NCBI GenBank assembly: GCA_947258565.1
Contig: CAMYJB010000013.1
Span: 116,071 to 180,070, forward strand
Length of the DNA stretch: 64,000 bases
From: an uncultured Woeseiaceae bacterium
GTDB taxonomy: Bacteria > Pseudomonadota > Gammaproteobacteria > Steroidobacterales > Woeseiaceae
Direction of reading: 5' to 3'
In this document: piece by piece, positions 32,863 through 43,426 of the stretch
Layout of the letters: each line of letters starts with the position of its first letter
Position numbering within the stretch: the stretch's first letter is position 1
Notes under the pieces: generated by a model
The model's input: the letters and a program-made list of their open reading frames with translations, nothing else
Databases searched by the model: none
Told to the model about the DNA's origin: nothing
Translations under genes and position numbers: made by a program

Positions 32863-34905
32863 ATGAGTAACGAGTTGGCCCTGTGGCTCTCGATCGGTGC
32901 GGGCGGCCTAGCCGTACTGTTCGGGATTTTTTCTTCACAGTGGATTCTCAAGCAGCCGGCCGGTAACGACCGGATGCAGGAGATCGCACGAGCTATCCAG
33001 GAAGGCGCCAGCGCCTACATGAACCGGCAGTACGGCACGATCGCCGTCGTCGGCGTCGTGCTGTTCCTCGTGCTGGGAATCGCTCTGGACTGGTATACCG
33101 CCATCGGCTTCGCGATCGGCGCTATTTTCTCGGCTCTTGCGGGCTACATCGGCATGTACGTGTCGGTTCGCGCCAACGTGCGTACCGCGGAAGCCGCTAC
33201 CAAGGGTGTCAATCCGGCCCTGAACATCGCGTTCAAGGGCGGCGCTATCACGGGACTCCTCGTCGTGGGCCTCGGGCTGCTTGGCGTAGCAGGCTACTTC
33301 CTGTTGCTTACGGGCATGGGCGCCAGCGTCGACAAGGCGATTCACGCGCTCGTCGGCCTCGCTTTCGGTGGTTCCCTGATTTCGATCTTCGCACGACTGG
33401 GCGGCGGCATCTTCACGAAGGGCGCCGACGTGGGTGCCGACCTCGTCGGCAAGGTAGAAGCCGGCATTCCGGAAGACGACCCCCGCAACCCGGGCGTTAT
33501 CGCGGATAACGTCGGCGACAACGTCGGCGACTGTGCGGGCATGGCCGCCGACCTGTTCGAGACCTACGCGGTTACCATCATCGCGACGATGCTCCTCGGC
33601 AGCATGATCGTCGGCGAGATGGGCGCTTCGGCGGTCGTCTACCCGCTGGTGCTCGGCGCGATCTCCATCGTGGCTTCCATCATCGGTACGTTCTTCGTCA
33701 AGACGTCCGACGGTGGCAAGATCATGGGCGCGCTGTATAAAGGCATGATCGCCGCCGGCGTACTTGCCGCGATCGCTTTTTATCCTGTCACCAACATGAT
33801 GATGGCTGAAAGCGGTAACACGACCGGTATTTTCGGCTCGGCCCTGATCGGCCTCGCACTGACCGCCGCAATGGTAATGATCACCGAGTACTACACGGGC
33901 ACGGACTTCAAGCCCGTGAAGACGATCGCCAATGCATCGCTCACCGGCGACGCCACCAACATCATCGCGGGGCTCGGCATATCGATGAAAGCGACCGCGC
34001 TGCCGGTGCTTGCCGTGTGTGCGAGCATCTGGGGTGCGTTCGCGCTTGCCCCCGAAGGTGACACGTTCGCCGGCCTTTACAACATCGCGATCGCGGCAAC
34101 GACCATGCTGTCCATGACCGGCATCGTCGTCGCACTTGACGCATTTGGCCCGATCACCGACAACGCGGGTGGCATTGCCGAGATGGCAGAGCTGCCCCCG
34201 GACGTCCGTAACATCACCGACCAGCTCGACGCCGTGGGCAACACGACGAAAGCCGTCACGAAAGGTTATGCGATCGGCTCGGCGGGTCTCGCCGCGCTGG
34301 TCCTGTTCGCGGACTACACGAATGCGCTCAGCAAGGAGGGTATCGACGCGGTATTCCAGCTCGACGATCACCTCGTGATCATCGGGCTCTTCATCGGCGG
34401 CCTGGTGCCCTACCTGTTCGCTTCGATGGCCATGGAAGCGGTCGGGCGCGCAGCCGGCTCGGTCGTGACCGAGGTCCGCCGTCAGTTCAGGGAAATCGAC
34501 GGCATCATGGAGGGCACGGGCAAACCGGATTACAGCCGCGCCGTCGACCTCCTGACGCGCGCCGCGATCAAGGAGATGATCGTGCCGTCCTTGCTGCCGA
34601 TTCTCGTCCCGCTTGCGGTCGGTCTGTTACTCGGACCGAAGGCACTCGGCGGGCTGCTGCTGGGCACGATCATCACGGGCCTGTTCGTTGCGATCTCCAT
34701 GACCGCAGGCGGCGGCGCCTGGGACAATGCCAAGAAGTACATCGAAGACGGCAATTGCGGCGGCAAAGGCTCGGACGCTCACAAGGCGGCCGTGACTGGC
34801 GACACCGTGGGCGATCCGTACAAGGATACCGCGGGCCCGGCCATCAACCCCCTGATCAAGATCATCAATATCGTCGCGTTGCTGATCGTTCCGCTGCTCG
34901 CCTGA
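32863..34905 (+). CDS. hppA: Membrane-bound proton-translocating pyrophosphatase, K+-independent type
   Basis: Multi-[45 protein letters not shown] (Lys at selectivity position). Confidence 0.95.
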   Translation: MSNELALWLSIGAGGLAVLFGIFSSQWILKQPAGNDRMQEIARAIQEGASAYMNRQYGTIAVVGVVLFLVLGIALDWYTAIGFAIGAIFSALAGYIGMYVSVRANVRTAEAATKGVNPALNIAFKGGAITGLLVVGLGLLGVAGYFLLLTGMGASVDKAIHALVGLAFGGSLISIFARLGGGIFTKGADVGADLVGKVEAGIPEDDPRNPGVIADNVGDNVGDCAGMAADLFETYAVTIIATMLLGSMIVGEMGASAVVYPLVLGAISIVASIIGTFFVKTSDGGKIMGALYKGMIAAGVLAAIAFYPVTNMMMAESGNTTGIFGSALIGLALTAAMVMITEYYTGTDFKPVKTIANASLTGDATNIIAGLGISMKATALPVLAVCASIWGAFALAPEGDTFAGLYNIAIAATTMLSMTGIVVALDAFGPITDNAGGIAEMAELPPDVRNITDQLDAVGNTTKAVTKGYAIGSAGLAALVLFADYTNALSKEGIDAVFQLDDHLVIIGLFIGGLVPYLFASMAMEAVGRAAGSVVTEVRRQFREIDGIMEGTGKPDYSRAVDLLTRAAIKEMIVPSLLPILVPLAVGLLLGPKALGGLLLGTIITGLFVAISMTAGGGAWDNAKKYIEDGNCGGKGSDAHKAAVTGDTVGDPYKDTAGPAINPLIKIINIVALLIVPLLA

Positions 34906-34927
34906 TCGACGGCGGTAGCCGAGACAG

Positions 34928-34962
34928 AAGGCCGTCCGGCGCCCGCCGGGCGGCCTTTTTTT
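34928..34962 (+). terminator. Rho-independent terminator downstream of hppA
   Basis: AAGGCCGTCCGGC-gccc-GCCGGGCGGCCTT followed by T-run; 13-bp stem with one G-T pair. Confidence 0.9.
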
Positions 34963-34974
34963 AGAGTAGCGCTG

Positions 34975-37302
34975 CTACCGATTGAGGGCCCGATACGTAC
35001 CGGTTGTCATCGAGCCCAGGTTGACGGGCCGGTCGACGAAATAGCCCTGAACGTAATCGACACCGACGTCGCGAAGCCAGTCGAAATCCTCTTGCCGCTC
35101 GACCTGCTCGGCGACGACACGAAACTCCATGGTGCGGGCAAGCTTGATCATTGCCGCCACCATCTCCTGGTTGACTTCATCGGTCTGCACGCTGTGCGTG
35201 TACATCCCGTCGATTTTCAGGTAATCGATCGGCAGGTGCTTCAGGCTGGAAAACGAACCCATGCCGCTGCCGAAATCGTCTAGCGAGAACTCGCAGCCAA
35301 TGCCGTGGAGCACTTCGATGAAACGCTGCGCCTGCTTTACGTTGTCGAGTATTGCCCGCTCGGTGACTTCGAAACAGATCATCGACGGCGCTACGCCTGT
35401 GCGATCGAGCGCATCGACGACGAATCCGAGGAATGCATCGTCGGCAATGGTCTGACCGGACAGGTTTATCGCGCAGCTGCGGTGGCCCGCGATCTTCAGT
35501 TCGCCGCCGGATATTGCGGTCAGCGCCGCGTTAACGACCCAACGATCGATCTGCGGCATCAGCTGGTAGCGCTGTGCGGGGCGCAGGAAATCCGCCGTAT
35601 CGGAGTCGCTGCCGCGGCCGGGCAGCCTGATAAGCACTTCGACAGCCGGGCCGGAGTCGGCATCGCGGCTCATCGCAATGATCGGCTGAACGGCGAGTTC
35701 GAATGTATCCTCGTGCAGCGCTGTCTGCAGTTCCCGCAGCCAGCGAATGTCCCCGCGCTCCCGCGCGACGGCTTCGTCCCGTGCCGAATAGATGTGTACC
35801 TTGCCACGCCCTTCCTGCTTGGCGACATAGCACGCCGAGTCGGCAGCACTCATTACGTCCTGGACGGTACCGCTTATGTGGCTGATCTCGACCAGGCCGA
35901 TCGAAATGCCGATATTGAAGATTTTGTCTCTCCAGACGAAGCGATAGTCGGCAACCGCATTGCAGATATCCGTCGCAATCTGCCGCGCCTTGTCGATCGG
36001 GCAGCCGATCAGCAGCGCACCGAACTCATCACCGCCGAGGCGGCCGACGAAGTCCGAATCACGCACCTGATCCTTGATGAGCGCTGCGACTTCGCGCAGC
36101 ATGTTGTCCCCGGCAAGGTGCCCGCAGCTGTCGTTGACGGCCTTGAAGCGATCAAGGTCCATGTAAAACAGCATATGCACGGCCTCCTCGGCATGGGCTG
36201 CGTCCATTGCCTCGTCCAGGCGCCGTTCGAATTCGCGTCGGTTGACCAGGCCCGTCAGCGGATCGTGAGTGGCCTGGTAGCTCATCTTGCGAGTCAGGCC
36301 TCGCAATTCACCGACATCGTGGAAGACGACGACGGTCCCGGAGATGCTTTCGCCCGGTCCCCGGATGGGCGACGCCGATAGCTCGACCGAGTGTTCCTGC
36401 TCGCCGTCCCGAGTCACCATGACCGCCCGTCGCCCCATGTTGACGCGGCGGCGCATGGCAAGGCAGCGATCGACAGGGTCTCCCAGAGGGCGCCGGTCGG
36501 TATCGTCGACAAGCGTGAATAGCTCACCGATCCTGTGACCCGCTGCACCGTCCCGGCTGGTGCCGATCAGTGTCTCCGCCGCACGATTCATATAGTCGAT
36601 GTGGCCATCGTTATCCGTGGTGATGATGCCCTCGCCGATCGATTCCAGCGTGTATTGCGCCTGCCGCTTGCTGCGCGACAGTGATACCTCCAGGCTTTTC
36701 CGATGGCTGACATCACGCGCGACCGTCAGGATCGCCGGCCGGCCGTGAAATTCAATGGTCGAACTCTGCGCCTCGACCCACAGCCCCGCACGTGCGCCAT
36801 TGATCATCTGTATCTCGAGCCGCCGCGGCACATCCTGACCCTCGAGGCGCCGCGTCACGGACTTGCGGAACAAAGCCCGGTACGCGGGTTTCACGAGATC
36901 GACCACGTCCCGTCCGACGAGCTGGGCCGGTTCGAGCCCGATCAGCGCCGCTGCCGAATCGTTGGCCAGCAGAATCTTTTCGTCATGGATCAGGACGATT
37001 TCGGGCAGCGTACGCGCGAAATCCCGGAACAGACGGTCGCGGCCCTCGATTTTCTGGTCGCGCTCGCTGAGCGCATCAAACAGCCGGTTGACGGTGAGTG
37101 CGAGGTCCGCCATATCACCTTGCTCACCGACGCTGAGCCGATGACCGACCGAGGCATCGGCCGAAACCTCGACCATCTCCTGGCTGAGTTTCCGGACCCG
37201 TTCCTGCAGCCGGCGCCGGCCGACCATGGAGACTACGGCCACGACGATTGCCGCCGCCAGCAACAGCGACAGTGCGACAAGGATGGCAATCGTCAGGTCC
37301 AT
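34975..37302 (-). CDS. Membrane PAS-GGDEF-EAL cyclic-di-GMP protein
   Basis: N-terminal TM, PAS-like domains, [15 protein letters not shown]-type domain with [31 protein letters not shown]. Confidence 0.93.
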   Translation of the reverse strand: MDLTIAILVALSLLLAAAIVVAVVSMVGRRRLQERVRKLSQEMVEVSADASVGHRLSVGEQGDMADLALTVNRLFDALSERDQKIEGRDRLFRDFARTLPEIVLIHDEKILLANDSAAALIGLEPAQLVGRDVVDLVKPAYRALFRKSVTRRLEGQDVPRRLEIQMINGARAGLWVEAQSSTIEFHGRPAILTVARDVSHRKSLEVSLSRSKRQAQYTLESIGEGIITTDNDGHIDYMNRAAETLIGTSRDGAAGHRIGELFTLVDDTDRRPLGDPVDRCLAMRRRVNMGRRAVMVTRDGEQEHSVELSASPIRGPGESISGTVVVFHDVGELRGLTRKMSYQATHDPLTGLVNRREFERRLDEAMDAAHAEEAVHMLFYMDLDRFKAVNDSCGHLAGDNMLREVAALIKDQVRDSDFVGRLGGDEFGALLIGCPIDKARQIATDICNAVADYRFVWRDKIFNIGISIGLVEISHISGTVQDVMSAADSACYVAKQEGRGKVHIYSARDEAVARERGDIRWLRELQTALHEDTFELAVQPIIAMSRDADSGPAVEVLIRLPGRGSDSDTADFLRPAQRYQLMPQIDRWVVNAALTAISGGELKIAGHRSCAINLSGQTIADDAFLGFVVDALDRTGVAPSMICFEVTERAILDNVKQAQRFIEVLHGIGCEFSLDDFGSGMGSFSSLKHLPIDYLKIDGMYTHSVQTDEVNQEMVAAMIKLARTMEFRVVAEQVERQEDFDWLRDVGVDYVQGYFVDRPVNLGSMTTGTYRALNR

Positions 37303-37583
37303 TCAGGCACCAATATCGGGGCTCGGGGGCACTGCTGCAAGTGCAATGCGCTTGTGAGGGTGTGATGCCGCTCAATGATCATTTGTTATTATTTGTTACT
37401 CGACGTTCGTCGCAGCAGGCACGACTTCGAGCTCGAAAGCGCCGTAAAATAAGGCATTGTTAAGCATATCCCAGTGGCCGAGGCCGACTGCCTTGATTCA
37501 CCATAATTCCGCGGCCGGAGGATCGAATACCGCAGCGCGGTGCTGATTTAATCGACACAGTGAGTCCTGAAAACAACACAATT

Positions 37584-38234
37584 ATGAACATCGATTTCGC
37601 ACGCCGACAGATGATCGACCAGCAGGTTCGCGCCTGGACAGTGCTGGACTCCTCCGTTCTCGACGTATTGTCCGCCATACCACGCGAGGAATTTGTTCCA
37701 GAAGTTTACGTACCCATGGCATTCGCAGACATGGAGATTCCGCTCGGCCACGGTGAGTTCATGATGACACCGACGGTTGAAGGCCGCGTCCTGCAAGCGC
37801 TCGATCTCAACGCGAACGAGCACGTGCTGGAAATCGGCACCGGCAGTGGTTTCCTGACGGCCTGCCTCGCGAAACTGGCGGGCATCGTAACGAGCGTGGA
37901 TATCCATGAGGATTTCGTTCGCAACGCGGCCCGCAAACTGGCAGATGCCGGCGTTGACAACATCGAGCTGCGCACCATGGACGCAACCCGTGATTTACCG
38001 GGCAGTCATTATGACGCGATTGCCGTGACCGGATCGATCGAGACGTTTGATCCGCGCTTCGTCGATGCCCTGCGGCCCGGCGGTCGCCTGTTCGTGGTAG
38101 TCGGGTCGCCCCCCGTCATGGAGGCCCGACTCGTTCGCCGCAGCGGTGACACCGACTGGCGCAGCGAAACATTGTTCGAAACGAGTCTCGGCCCCCTCGT
38201 TCATGGTACTTTGCCACCGCAATTCGTGTTCTGA
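37584..38234 (+). CDS. Protein-L-isoaspartate O-methyltransferase family protein
   Basis: IPREEFVPEVYVPMAFADMEIPLGHGEFMMTPTVEGRVLQAL, HVLEIGTGSGFLTACLA; precedes tolC. Confidence 0.87.
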   Translation: MNIDFARRQMIDQQVRAWTVLDSSVLDVLSAIPREEFVPEVYVPMAFADMEIPLGHGEFMMTPTVEGRVLQALDLNANEHVLEIGTGSGFLTACLAKLAGIVTSVDIHEDFVRNAARKLADAGVDNIELRTMDATRDLPGSHYDAIAVTGSIETFDPRFVDALRPGGRLFVVVGSPPVMEARLVRRSGDTDWRSETLFETSLGPLVHGTLPPQFVF

Positions 38235-38377
38235 GAGCGGCAGCGAATTTCGCCCGGACGGAACCTCTTCGACGTAGTTTGCATCTATGTTGTAGCAATG
38301 ACGATGTACCATTCGGGCGAACATCGCGTCCCAGCAGGATCGGAGAGCGCGAAAACGTTGATGTTCGCAACTGGTTT

Positions 38378-38401
38378 AGTGATATAGTAGACTATAACAC
38401 T
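38378..38401. promoter_or_regulatory. Operator-like palindrome upstream of tolC
   Basis: AGTGATATAGT-AG-ACTATAACACT, 11-bp arms with one mismatch. Confidence 0.5.
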
Positions 38402-38445
38402 TTGATCGGGTCCCGCCATCCCCGGACCTCGTGGAATACAAACGA

Positions 38446-39918
38446 ATGAAAAAACCTACGACTTTCAATGCATTACTGATCGCCACCGCAATGCTCGCAG
38501 TTTCTGCGCCCGGCCAGGCCGCGACGCTGCTCGAGATCTACCAGCAGGCATTGCAAAGTGACCCGCGAATTCACGAAGCGGAGGCACGCCGGCTTGCCGC
38601 GCTCGAGGCGGAACCGCAGGCACGCGGCGTGCTGCTGCCGCAGATCGACTTCGGCGCCGACTGGACCAGGACCAACACCTCGGGTTCCGGCGTGCAGAAC
38701 ACGGTCATCGAGCAGCCGGAGGGGTCGGGCAATTTGGTCGTAGTTCCGTTTTCATTCCAGACGGAAATCGAAGACGAGACGACGCGCTGGAGTTTCAACC
38801 TGCGCCAGACGTTGTTCCGCTGGGACCAGATTGTCGGCCTCAGGCAGGCGGACAAGGTCGTGGCACGGGCCGAGGCCGACCGCGAGGCGGCGCAGCAGGA
38901 TCTGATCGTCAGGGTGACCGAGGCTTATTTCAACGTACTGGGTGCCGAAGACCGTTTGCTTGCAATCCACGCCGACCGCAACGCGATCGCGCGCCAGCTC
39001 GAGCAGGCCAAGCAACGATTTGAAGTCGGACTCATCGCGATCACCGATGTCCAGGAGTCGCAGGCCGCGTATGACCAGTCGGTCGCCAACGAGATCGCTG
39101 CCAAGCGTTCGCTGGCTACGGCGCGCTACCTGCTCAGTGAAATTACCGGTTCCTACATCAGGGACCTCGCCGCGCCGGCGGAGAATCTTCCGCTGCGGAA
39201 CCCCGACCCCGCGAGTGAACAGGCCTGGCTCGATCTCGCGATGAGCCAGAACCTCGCATTGATCTCGAGCCGTCTGGATGAAGCCCTTGCCCGCGACGAA
39301 ATAGCTTTTCGCCGTACGGGACACTATCCGACGATCGATCTTGTCGCGAATGTCGGCGCGACGGATTCGGTTCAGGATCAGGATACCTTCAACGGCTTCG
39401 GGGCGTTGCCCGCCGACACGGACTTCGACTCGGACAGCATCGGCATCCAGTTCACCCTGCCGATATTTTCCGGCGGCTCCACATCGTCGCGCGTCAAGGA
39501 AGCCATCTACCTGCATCGCGCGTCGCGCGAGCAGCTGCAGCGCGTCACACGTGAAACGGACCGGCGAACACGCGATTCGTACCTCGGCGTGCTCGCCGAG
39601 ATCAGTCGTGTCGAGGCGCTGGAGCAGGCCGTTGCCTCAGCCAGGACCGCGCTCGACGCAACCCAGGCCGGTTTCGATGTGGGTACACGCACAATCGTCG
39701 ACGTGTTGCTGTCGCAGCGTAACCTGTACCAGTCGATCACCAACTATTACCAGGCGCGGTACGACTACCTGCTGAACGTCATGCGACTCAAGCAGGCAGC
39801 CGGAACCTTGCAGGTGCAGGACCTCGAGAATCTCGAGCCGTTTCTCGTCGCGCGCAAGCCGCCGGAGGATCAGTTCGCAGAGGAAGCCAGGAAAGAAGCC
39901 GAAGAAGAGACGGAGTAA
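38446..39918 (+). CDS. tolC: TolC-family outer membrane protein
   Basis: Signal peptide, TLLEIYQQALQSDPRIHEAEARRLAALE, NVGATDSVQDQD, repeat architecture of OMP efflux proteins. Confidence 0.92.
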   Translation: MKKPTTFNALLIATAMLAVSAPGQAATLLEIYQQALQSDPRIHEAEARRLAALEAEPQARGVLLPQIDFGADWTRTNTSGSGVQNTVIEQPEGSGNLVVVPFSFQTEIEDETTRWSFNLRQTLFRWDQIVGLRQADKVVARAEADREAAQQDLIVRVTEAYFNVLGAEDRLLAIHADRNAIARQLEQAKQRFEVGLIAITDVQESQAAYDQSVANEIAAKRSLATARYLLSEITGSYIRDLAAPAENLPLRNPDPASEQAWLDLAMSQNLALISSRLDEALARDEIAFRRTGHYPTIDLVANVGATDSVQDQDTFNGFGALPADTDFDSDSIGIQFTLPIFSGGSTSSRVKEAIYLHRASREQLQRVTRETDRRTRDSYLGVLAEISRVEALEQAVASARTALDATQAGFDVGTRTIVDVLLSQRNLYQSITNYYQARYDYLLNVMRLKQAAGTLQVQDLENLEPFLVARKPPEDQFAEEARKEAEEETE

Positions 39919-39922
39919 ACGC

Positions 39923-41182
39923 TCACTCCACCAGCGGCTCGATCATCGCCATCAGCCTCGCCAGCGAGCCACGATTGCGCTCGAGTATTTCGCGCCCCAC
40001 GCTGCCGAGTTGCGATGCCGCCCCCGGGTCAGACAACAGGCCGTCAACCGCTGCGGCGAGTTCTGCGGAATCGTGCACCAGCTTGCAGGCGCCTTTAGCG
40101 ACGAACATGTCCGCGATTTCCTCTGCGTTGAACACGTGTGGCCCGCTGAGCAACGGCAAGCCGAGTGCCGCGGGCTCCAGCAGGTTGTGGCCGCCGATGG
40201 GAACGAGGCTGCCGGCGACGAATGCAACGTCGCTGGTGGCATAGAACAGCGTCAGTTCACCCATCGTGTCGCCGAGAAATATCTGCGTCGCCGCACTACA
40301 GGCTTGGCCCTCGGTTCGGGATACGACACTCATTCCCTGCTTCACGACCATATCGCGCACAGCCGGGAATCGCTGCGGATGCCGCGGCACCAGCACCAGC
40401 AGCACTTCCGGACGGGTTTTCAACAGCGCCTGCTGAGCCGCAAGCACGATTTCCTCTTCCCCCTCGTGTGTGCTCGCGGCAATCCACACCGGTCGGTCTC
40501 CGAACAGCTCGGCGCGGAGTTCGCGGCCTCGGAGCGGGAGATCCGGCGGTAACTCTACGTCAAACTTGATGTTGCCCGTGACTCGCGTGCGTTCCGGCGC
40601 TGCGCCCAGCGACAGGAAACGCTCTGCGTCGGCATCGCTCTGCGCGGCGATGATGATGCCGTGCGACAGGGTCTCGCGAAACAGCGGTAACAGGCGCCGG
40701 TAGCTGCGGACCGACCGCGGCGAGATTCGCGCGCTAACCAACACGAGCGGGATGTTACGAACGCCGCAGCCCCGATAAAGGTTTGGCCATATCTCTGTTT
40801 CCAGCACCAGCGCGATCTCGGGGTTGGTTGCCGAGAAGAAGCGATCGACCACGAGCGGCGCTTCGAAAGGAATATAGGTGTGATGCACCTCGTCGCCGAA
40901 CACCGAGGCAACGCGCGCCGCCCCGGTCGGCGTAACGGTGGTTACGAGCAATGGCCTGTCGGGAAACCGTTTGCCCAGTGCGCGAATCAGCGGCACGGCC
41001 GCGACGACTTCCCCCACTGAAACCGCATGAATCCAGATACAGCGTTCGAGCCGGGGATAGCCGATACCCAGGCGCTCGCCGATTCGCTGCAGATACGACC
41101 GGTTGGTGATGCCGCGGACCAGCCAATAGCCGATGTACGGCAGGAACAGTATATAGGTCAGAAGGTTGTATAAGATGCGCAC
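39923..41182 (-). CDS. waaA: 3-deoxy-D-manno-octulosonic acid transferase
   Basis: MRILYNLLTYILFLPYIGYWLVRG, IWIHAVSVGEVVAAVPLIRAL. Confidence 0.94.
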   Translation of the reverse strand: MRILYNLLTYILFLPYIGYWLVRGITNRSYLQRIGERLGIGYPRLERCIWIHAVSVGEVVAAVPLIRALGKRFPDRPLLVTTVTPTGAARVASVFGDEVHHTYIPFEAPLVVDRFFSATNPEIALVLETEIWPNLYRGCGVRNIPLVLVSARISPRSVRSYRRLLPLFRETLSHGIIIAAQSDADAERFLSLGAAPERTRVTGNIKFDVELPPDLPLRGRELRAELFGDRPVWIAASTHEGEEEIVLAAQQALLKTRPEVLLVLVPRHPQRFPAVRDMVVKQGMSVVSRTEGQACSAATQIFLGDTMGELTLFYATSDVAFVAGSLVPIGGHNLLEPAALGLPLLSGPHVFNAEEIADMFVAKGACKLVHDSAELAAAVDGLLSDPGAASQLGSVGREILERNRGSLARLMAMIEPLVE

Positions 41183-41207
41183 GCCGTGTCCGCAACGCGC
41201 CCGGCGC

Positions 41208-42626
41208 TCAGCCGCTCAGCTTGTCGATGATGCGGCTGGTGGAGTGCCCATCGCGGAAACTCAGCACCCGAACCTCACCACCGTTCTCCAGGACTTCCCT
41301 GCCACCGGCGATCTGCGCGGGCTCGTAATCGCCACCCTTGACGAGCACATTCGGCAGCACTGCCGCAATCAACCCGGCCGGCGTGTCGTCGGCGAAGGGG
41401 ACCACCCAGTCGACGGCCGCGAGCCCGGCCAGTACCAGCATGCGATCCTCGAGCCCGTTGATGGGGCGCGACGCCCCCTTCAGCCGGCGCACGGAATCGT
41501 CGTCGTTGACCGCCACGATCAACCGGTCGCCCAGGCTCTTCGCCTCCTCCAGGTAGGCGACGTGACCCGCGTGCAGGATATCGAAGCAGCCGTTCGTCAT
41601 GACAATGCGCTCCTTTCGCGCCCGTGCCTCGCCGACGAGAACCAGGAGTTCGTCCCGGGACACGAGGCCCCGTCCGCCCTGGCCGCGCTGATGCAGGGCG
41701 ACCTGGATCTCGCCCGGCGTCACCGTGGCGACACCGATCTTGCGAACCACGAGACCTGCGGCAATGTTCGCCAGTGCCGCCGCCGATGCGAGGGACTCGC
41801 CGCTCGCCAGCGCGCCGCCAAGCGTTGCTATGACGGTATCGCCCGCACCGGTAACGTCGTAGACCTCGCGCGCCTGTGTCGACAGGAACAGCGGGTCGTT
41901 GCCGCTTTCAAGTAGCATCATGCCCTTCTCGCTGCGGGTTACGAGCAGCGCGGTCAGCTCGAGTTCCTCGACCATCCGCCAGCCTCGCGCCGCGAGTTCC
42001 TCATCGCTCCCGCACAGCCCGGCTACGGCTTCGAATTCGCCCTGGTTCGGCGTCAGCAGCGTTGCGCCACGATACTTTTCGAATTCGCGGCCTTTCGGAT
42101 CCACGAGGACCGGCACACGCGCTTTGCGGCACAGCTCGATCATCCCCCGCACGTCGGTCAATGCGCCCTTGCCGTAGTCGGAAAGTATTACCGCGCCGGC
42201 GCCCGTCGCGGCTTCGCCGACAGCCTCGACCAGGGCTTTGTCCCTGAGTTCGGCGGCATTTTCCTGGTCGAGCCGGATGAGCTGCTGGCCGCGGCTCTGG
42301 ACCCGCGTCTTGGTAATCGTGGGCCGGTCGCTGACGCAAGCGAAGTTGCAGTCGATGCCCTGTGCCTGCAACAGGTTTTGGAGCGTACTCGCCGCTGTAT
42401 CGTCACCAACCGCACCGACGAGGCGCGTCTTTACACCGAGCGATGCCAGGTTCACCGCAACGTTCGCGGCTCCCCCGGGCCGGTCGTCCGTCTGCTGTAC
42501 GTGCACGACGGGCACTGGCGCCTCCGGCGATATACGGCTCGTCGCACCGAACAGGTACTGATCCAGCATGACGTCGCCGGCAACGACGACATTCGCCTTC
42601 GAGAAATCAGGTATCGATAAGGTCAC
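41208..42626 (-). CDS. hldE: Bifunctional heptose 7-phosphate kinase / heptose 1-phosphate adenylyltransferase
   Basis: N-terminal PfkB-type kinase and C-terminal TNGCFDILHAGHVAYLEEAKSLGD. Confidence 0.95.
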   Translation of the reverse strand: MTLSIPDFSKANVVVAGDVMLDQYLFGATSRISPEAPVPVVHVQQTDDRPGGAANVAVNLASLGVKTRLVGAVGDDTAASTLQNLLQAQGIDCNFACVSDRPTITKTRVQSRGQQLIRLDQENAAELRDKALVEAVGEAATGAGAVILSDYGKGALTDVRGMIELCRKARVPVLVDPKGREFEKYRGATLLTPNQGEFEAVAGLCGSDEELAARGWRMVEELELTALLVTRSEKGMMLLESGNDPLFLSTQAREVYDVTGAGDTVIATLGGALASGESLASAAALANIAAGLVVRKIGVATVTPGEIQVALHQRGQGGRGLVSRDELLVLVGEARARKERIVMTNGCFDILHAGHVAYLEEAKSLGDRLIVAVNDDDSVRRLKGASRPINGLEDRMLVLAGLAAVDWVVPFADDTPAGLIAAVLPNVLVKGGDYEPAQIAGGREVLENGGEVRVLSFRDGHSTSRIIDKLSG

Positions 42627-42680
42627 GGCGCGAATTTACCACGCCGGGCACGCGGGCACAGCTTGTTCAGGCGCGCTCAA

Positions 42681-43385
42681 TCAGCCGCACTTGGAGTCGC
42701 CGCAACTAAGGCAGGTCATACACCCATCCATCATGATGACCGCCGCCGTATTGCACTTCTTGCAGAGCTGCGCGCCCTCCGGAAATTCGCTCGTCGAGAA
42801 TGCGTCCTGTTGCTTGCGGGACTCTTCGAACTCGGCACGCTTCTCCGCGATCAGCTTCTGCTGGCTTTCGTCGAGCTCCTGATCGGACAGCAGGCCGATG
42901 GCGATCAGGTGTTTCTCCACGATATAGCCCAGCTCCGCGATGATGGACGGCATGAATTTGCCGCCGGGTTGCCAGTAGCCGCCGCGGGGATCGAACACGG
43001 CTTTGAGCTCGTCGACGAGGAATGCGACGTCACCACCCTTGCGGAACACGGCCGAAATGATCCGCGTCAGCGCCACGATCCACTGGTAGTGGTCGAGATT
43101 CTTGGAATTGATGAAAATCTCGAACGGTCGGCGCTTTTCGTGCTCCGTGCCCTCGTTGAGGATGATGTCGTTGATGGTCACGTACATGGCGTGATCCGAC
43201 ACCGGCGTCTTGACCTTGTAAGTCGAACCGATCAGCACCTCGGGACGCTCGAGCTTCTCGTGCATCCGGATCACTTCGGCGCGGTTGCCGCTTCCGCCCT
43301 CGCGGCGAAGCTCGGGGCGCTCGTTTTTCTCTTCCGTGGCCGGCTGCTTTACTGCGTAACCGACGATTTTCTTTTCAATCTTCAT
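42681..43385 (-). CDS. nrdJb: Class II ribonucleotide reductase small segment (TSCPD-domain NrdJb)
   Basis: MKIEKKIVGYAVKQP start, YVTINDIILNEG, Cys-rich tail CKKCNTAAVIMMDGCMTCLSCGDSKCG; ORF continues to 43430 using TTG. Confidence 0.87.
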   Translation of the reverse strand: MKIEKKIVGYAVKQPATEEKNERPELRREGGSGNRAEVIRMHEKLERPEVLIGSTYKVKTPVSDHAMYVTINDIILNEGTEHEKRRPFEIFINSKNLDHYQWIVALTRIISAVFRKGGDVAFLVDELKAVFDPRGGYWQPGGKFMPSIIAELGYIVEKHLIAIGLLSDQELDESQQKLIAEKRAEFEESRKQQDAFSTSEFPEGAQLCKKCNTAAVIMMDGCMTCLSCGDSKCG

Positions 43386-43426
43386 TTCCTGCATTCCTCG
43401 ACAGGCGCTGGTCGCTGTACCCTGTT

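Noticed and set aside
32935-34371. 478-aa minus-strand ORF opposite hppA
   Set aside because: Antisense shadow; D/H/R-rich composition without motifs
35305-36381. 358-aa plus-strand ORF opposite the GGDEF/EAL gene
   Set aside because: Antisense shadow; the minus frame has all catalytic motifs
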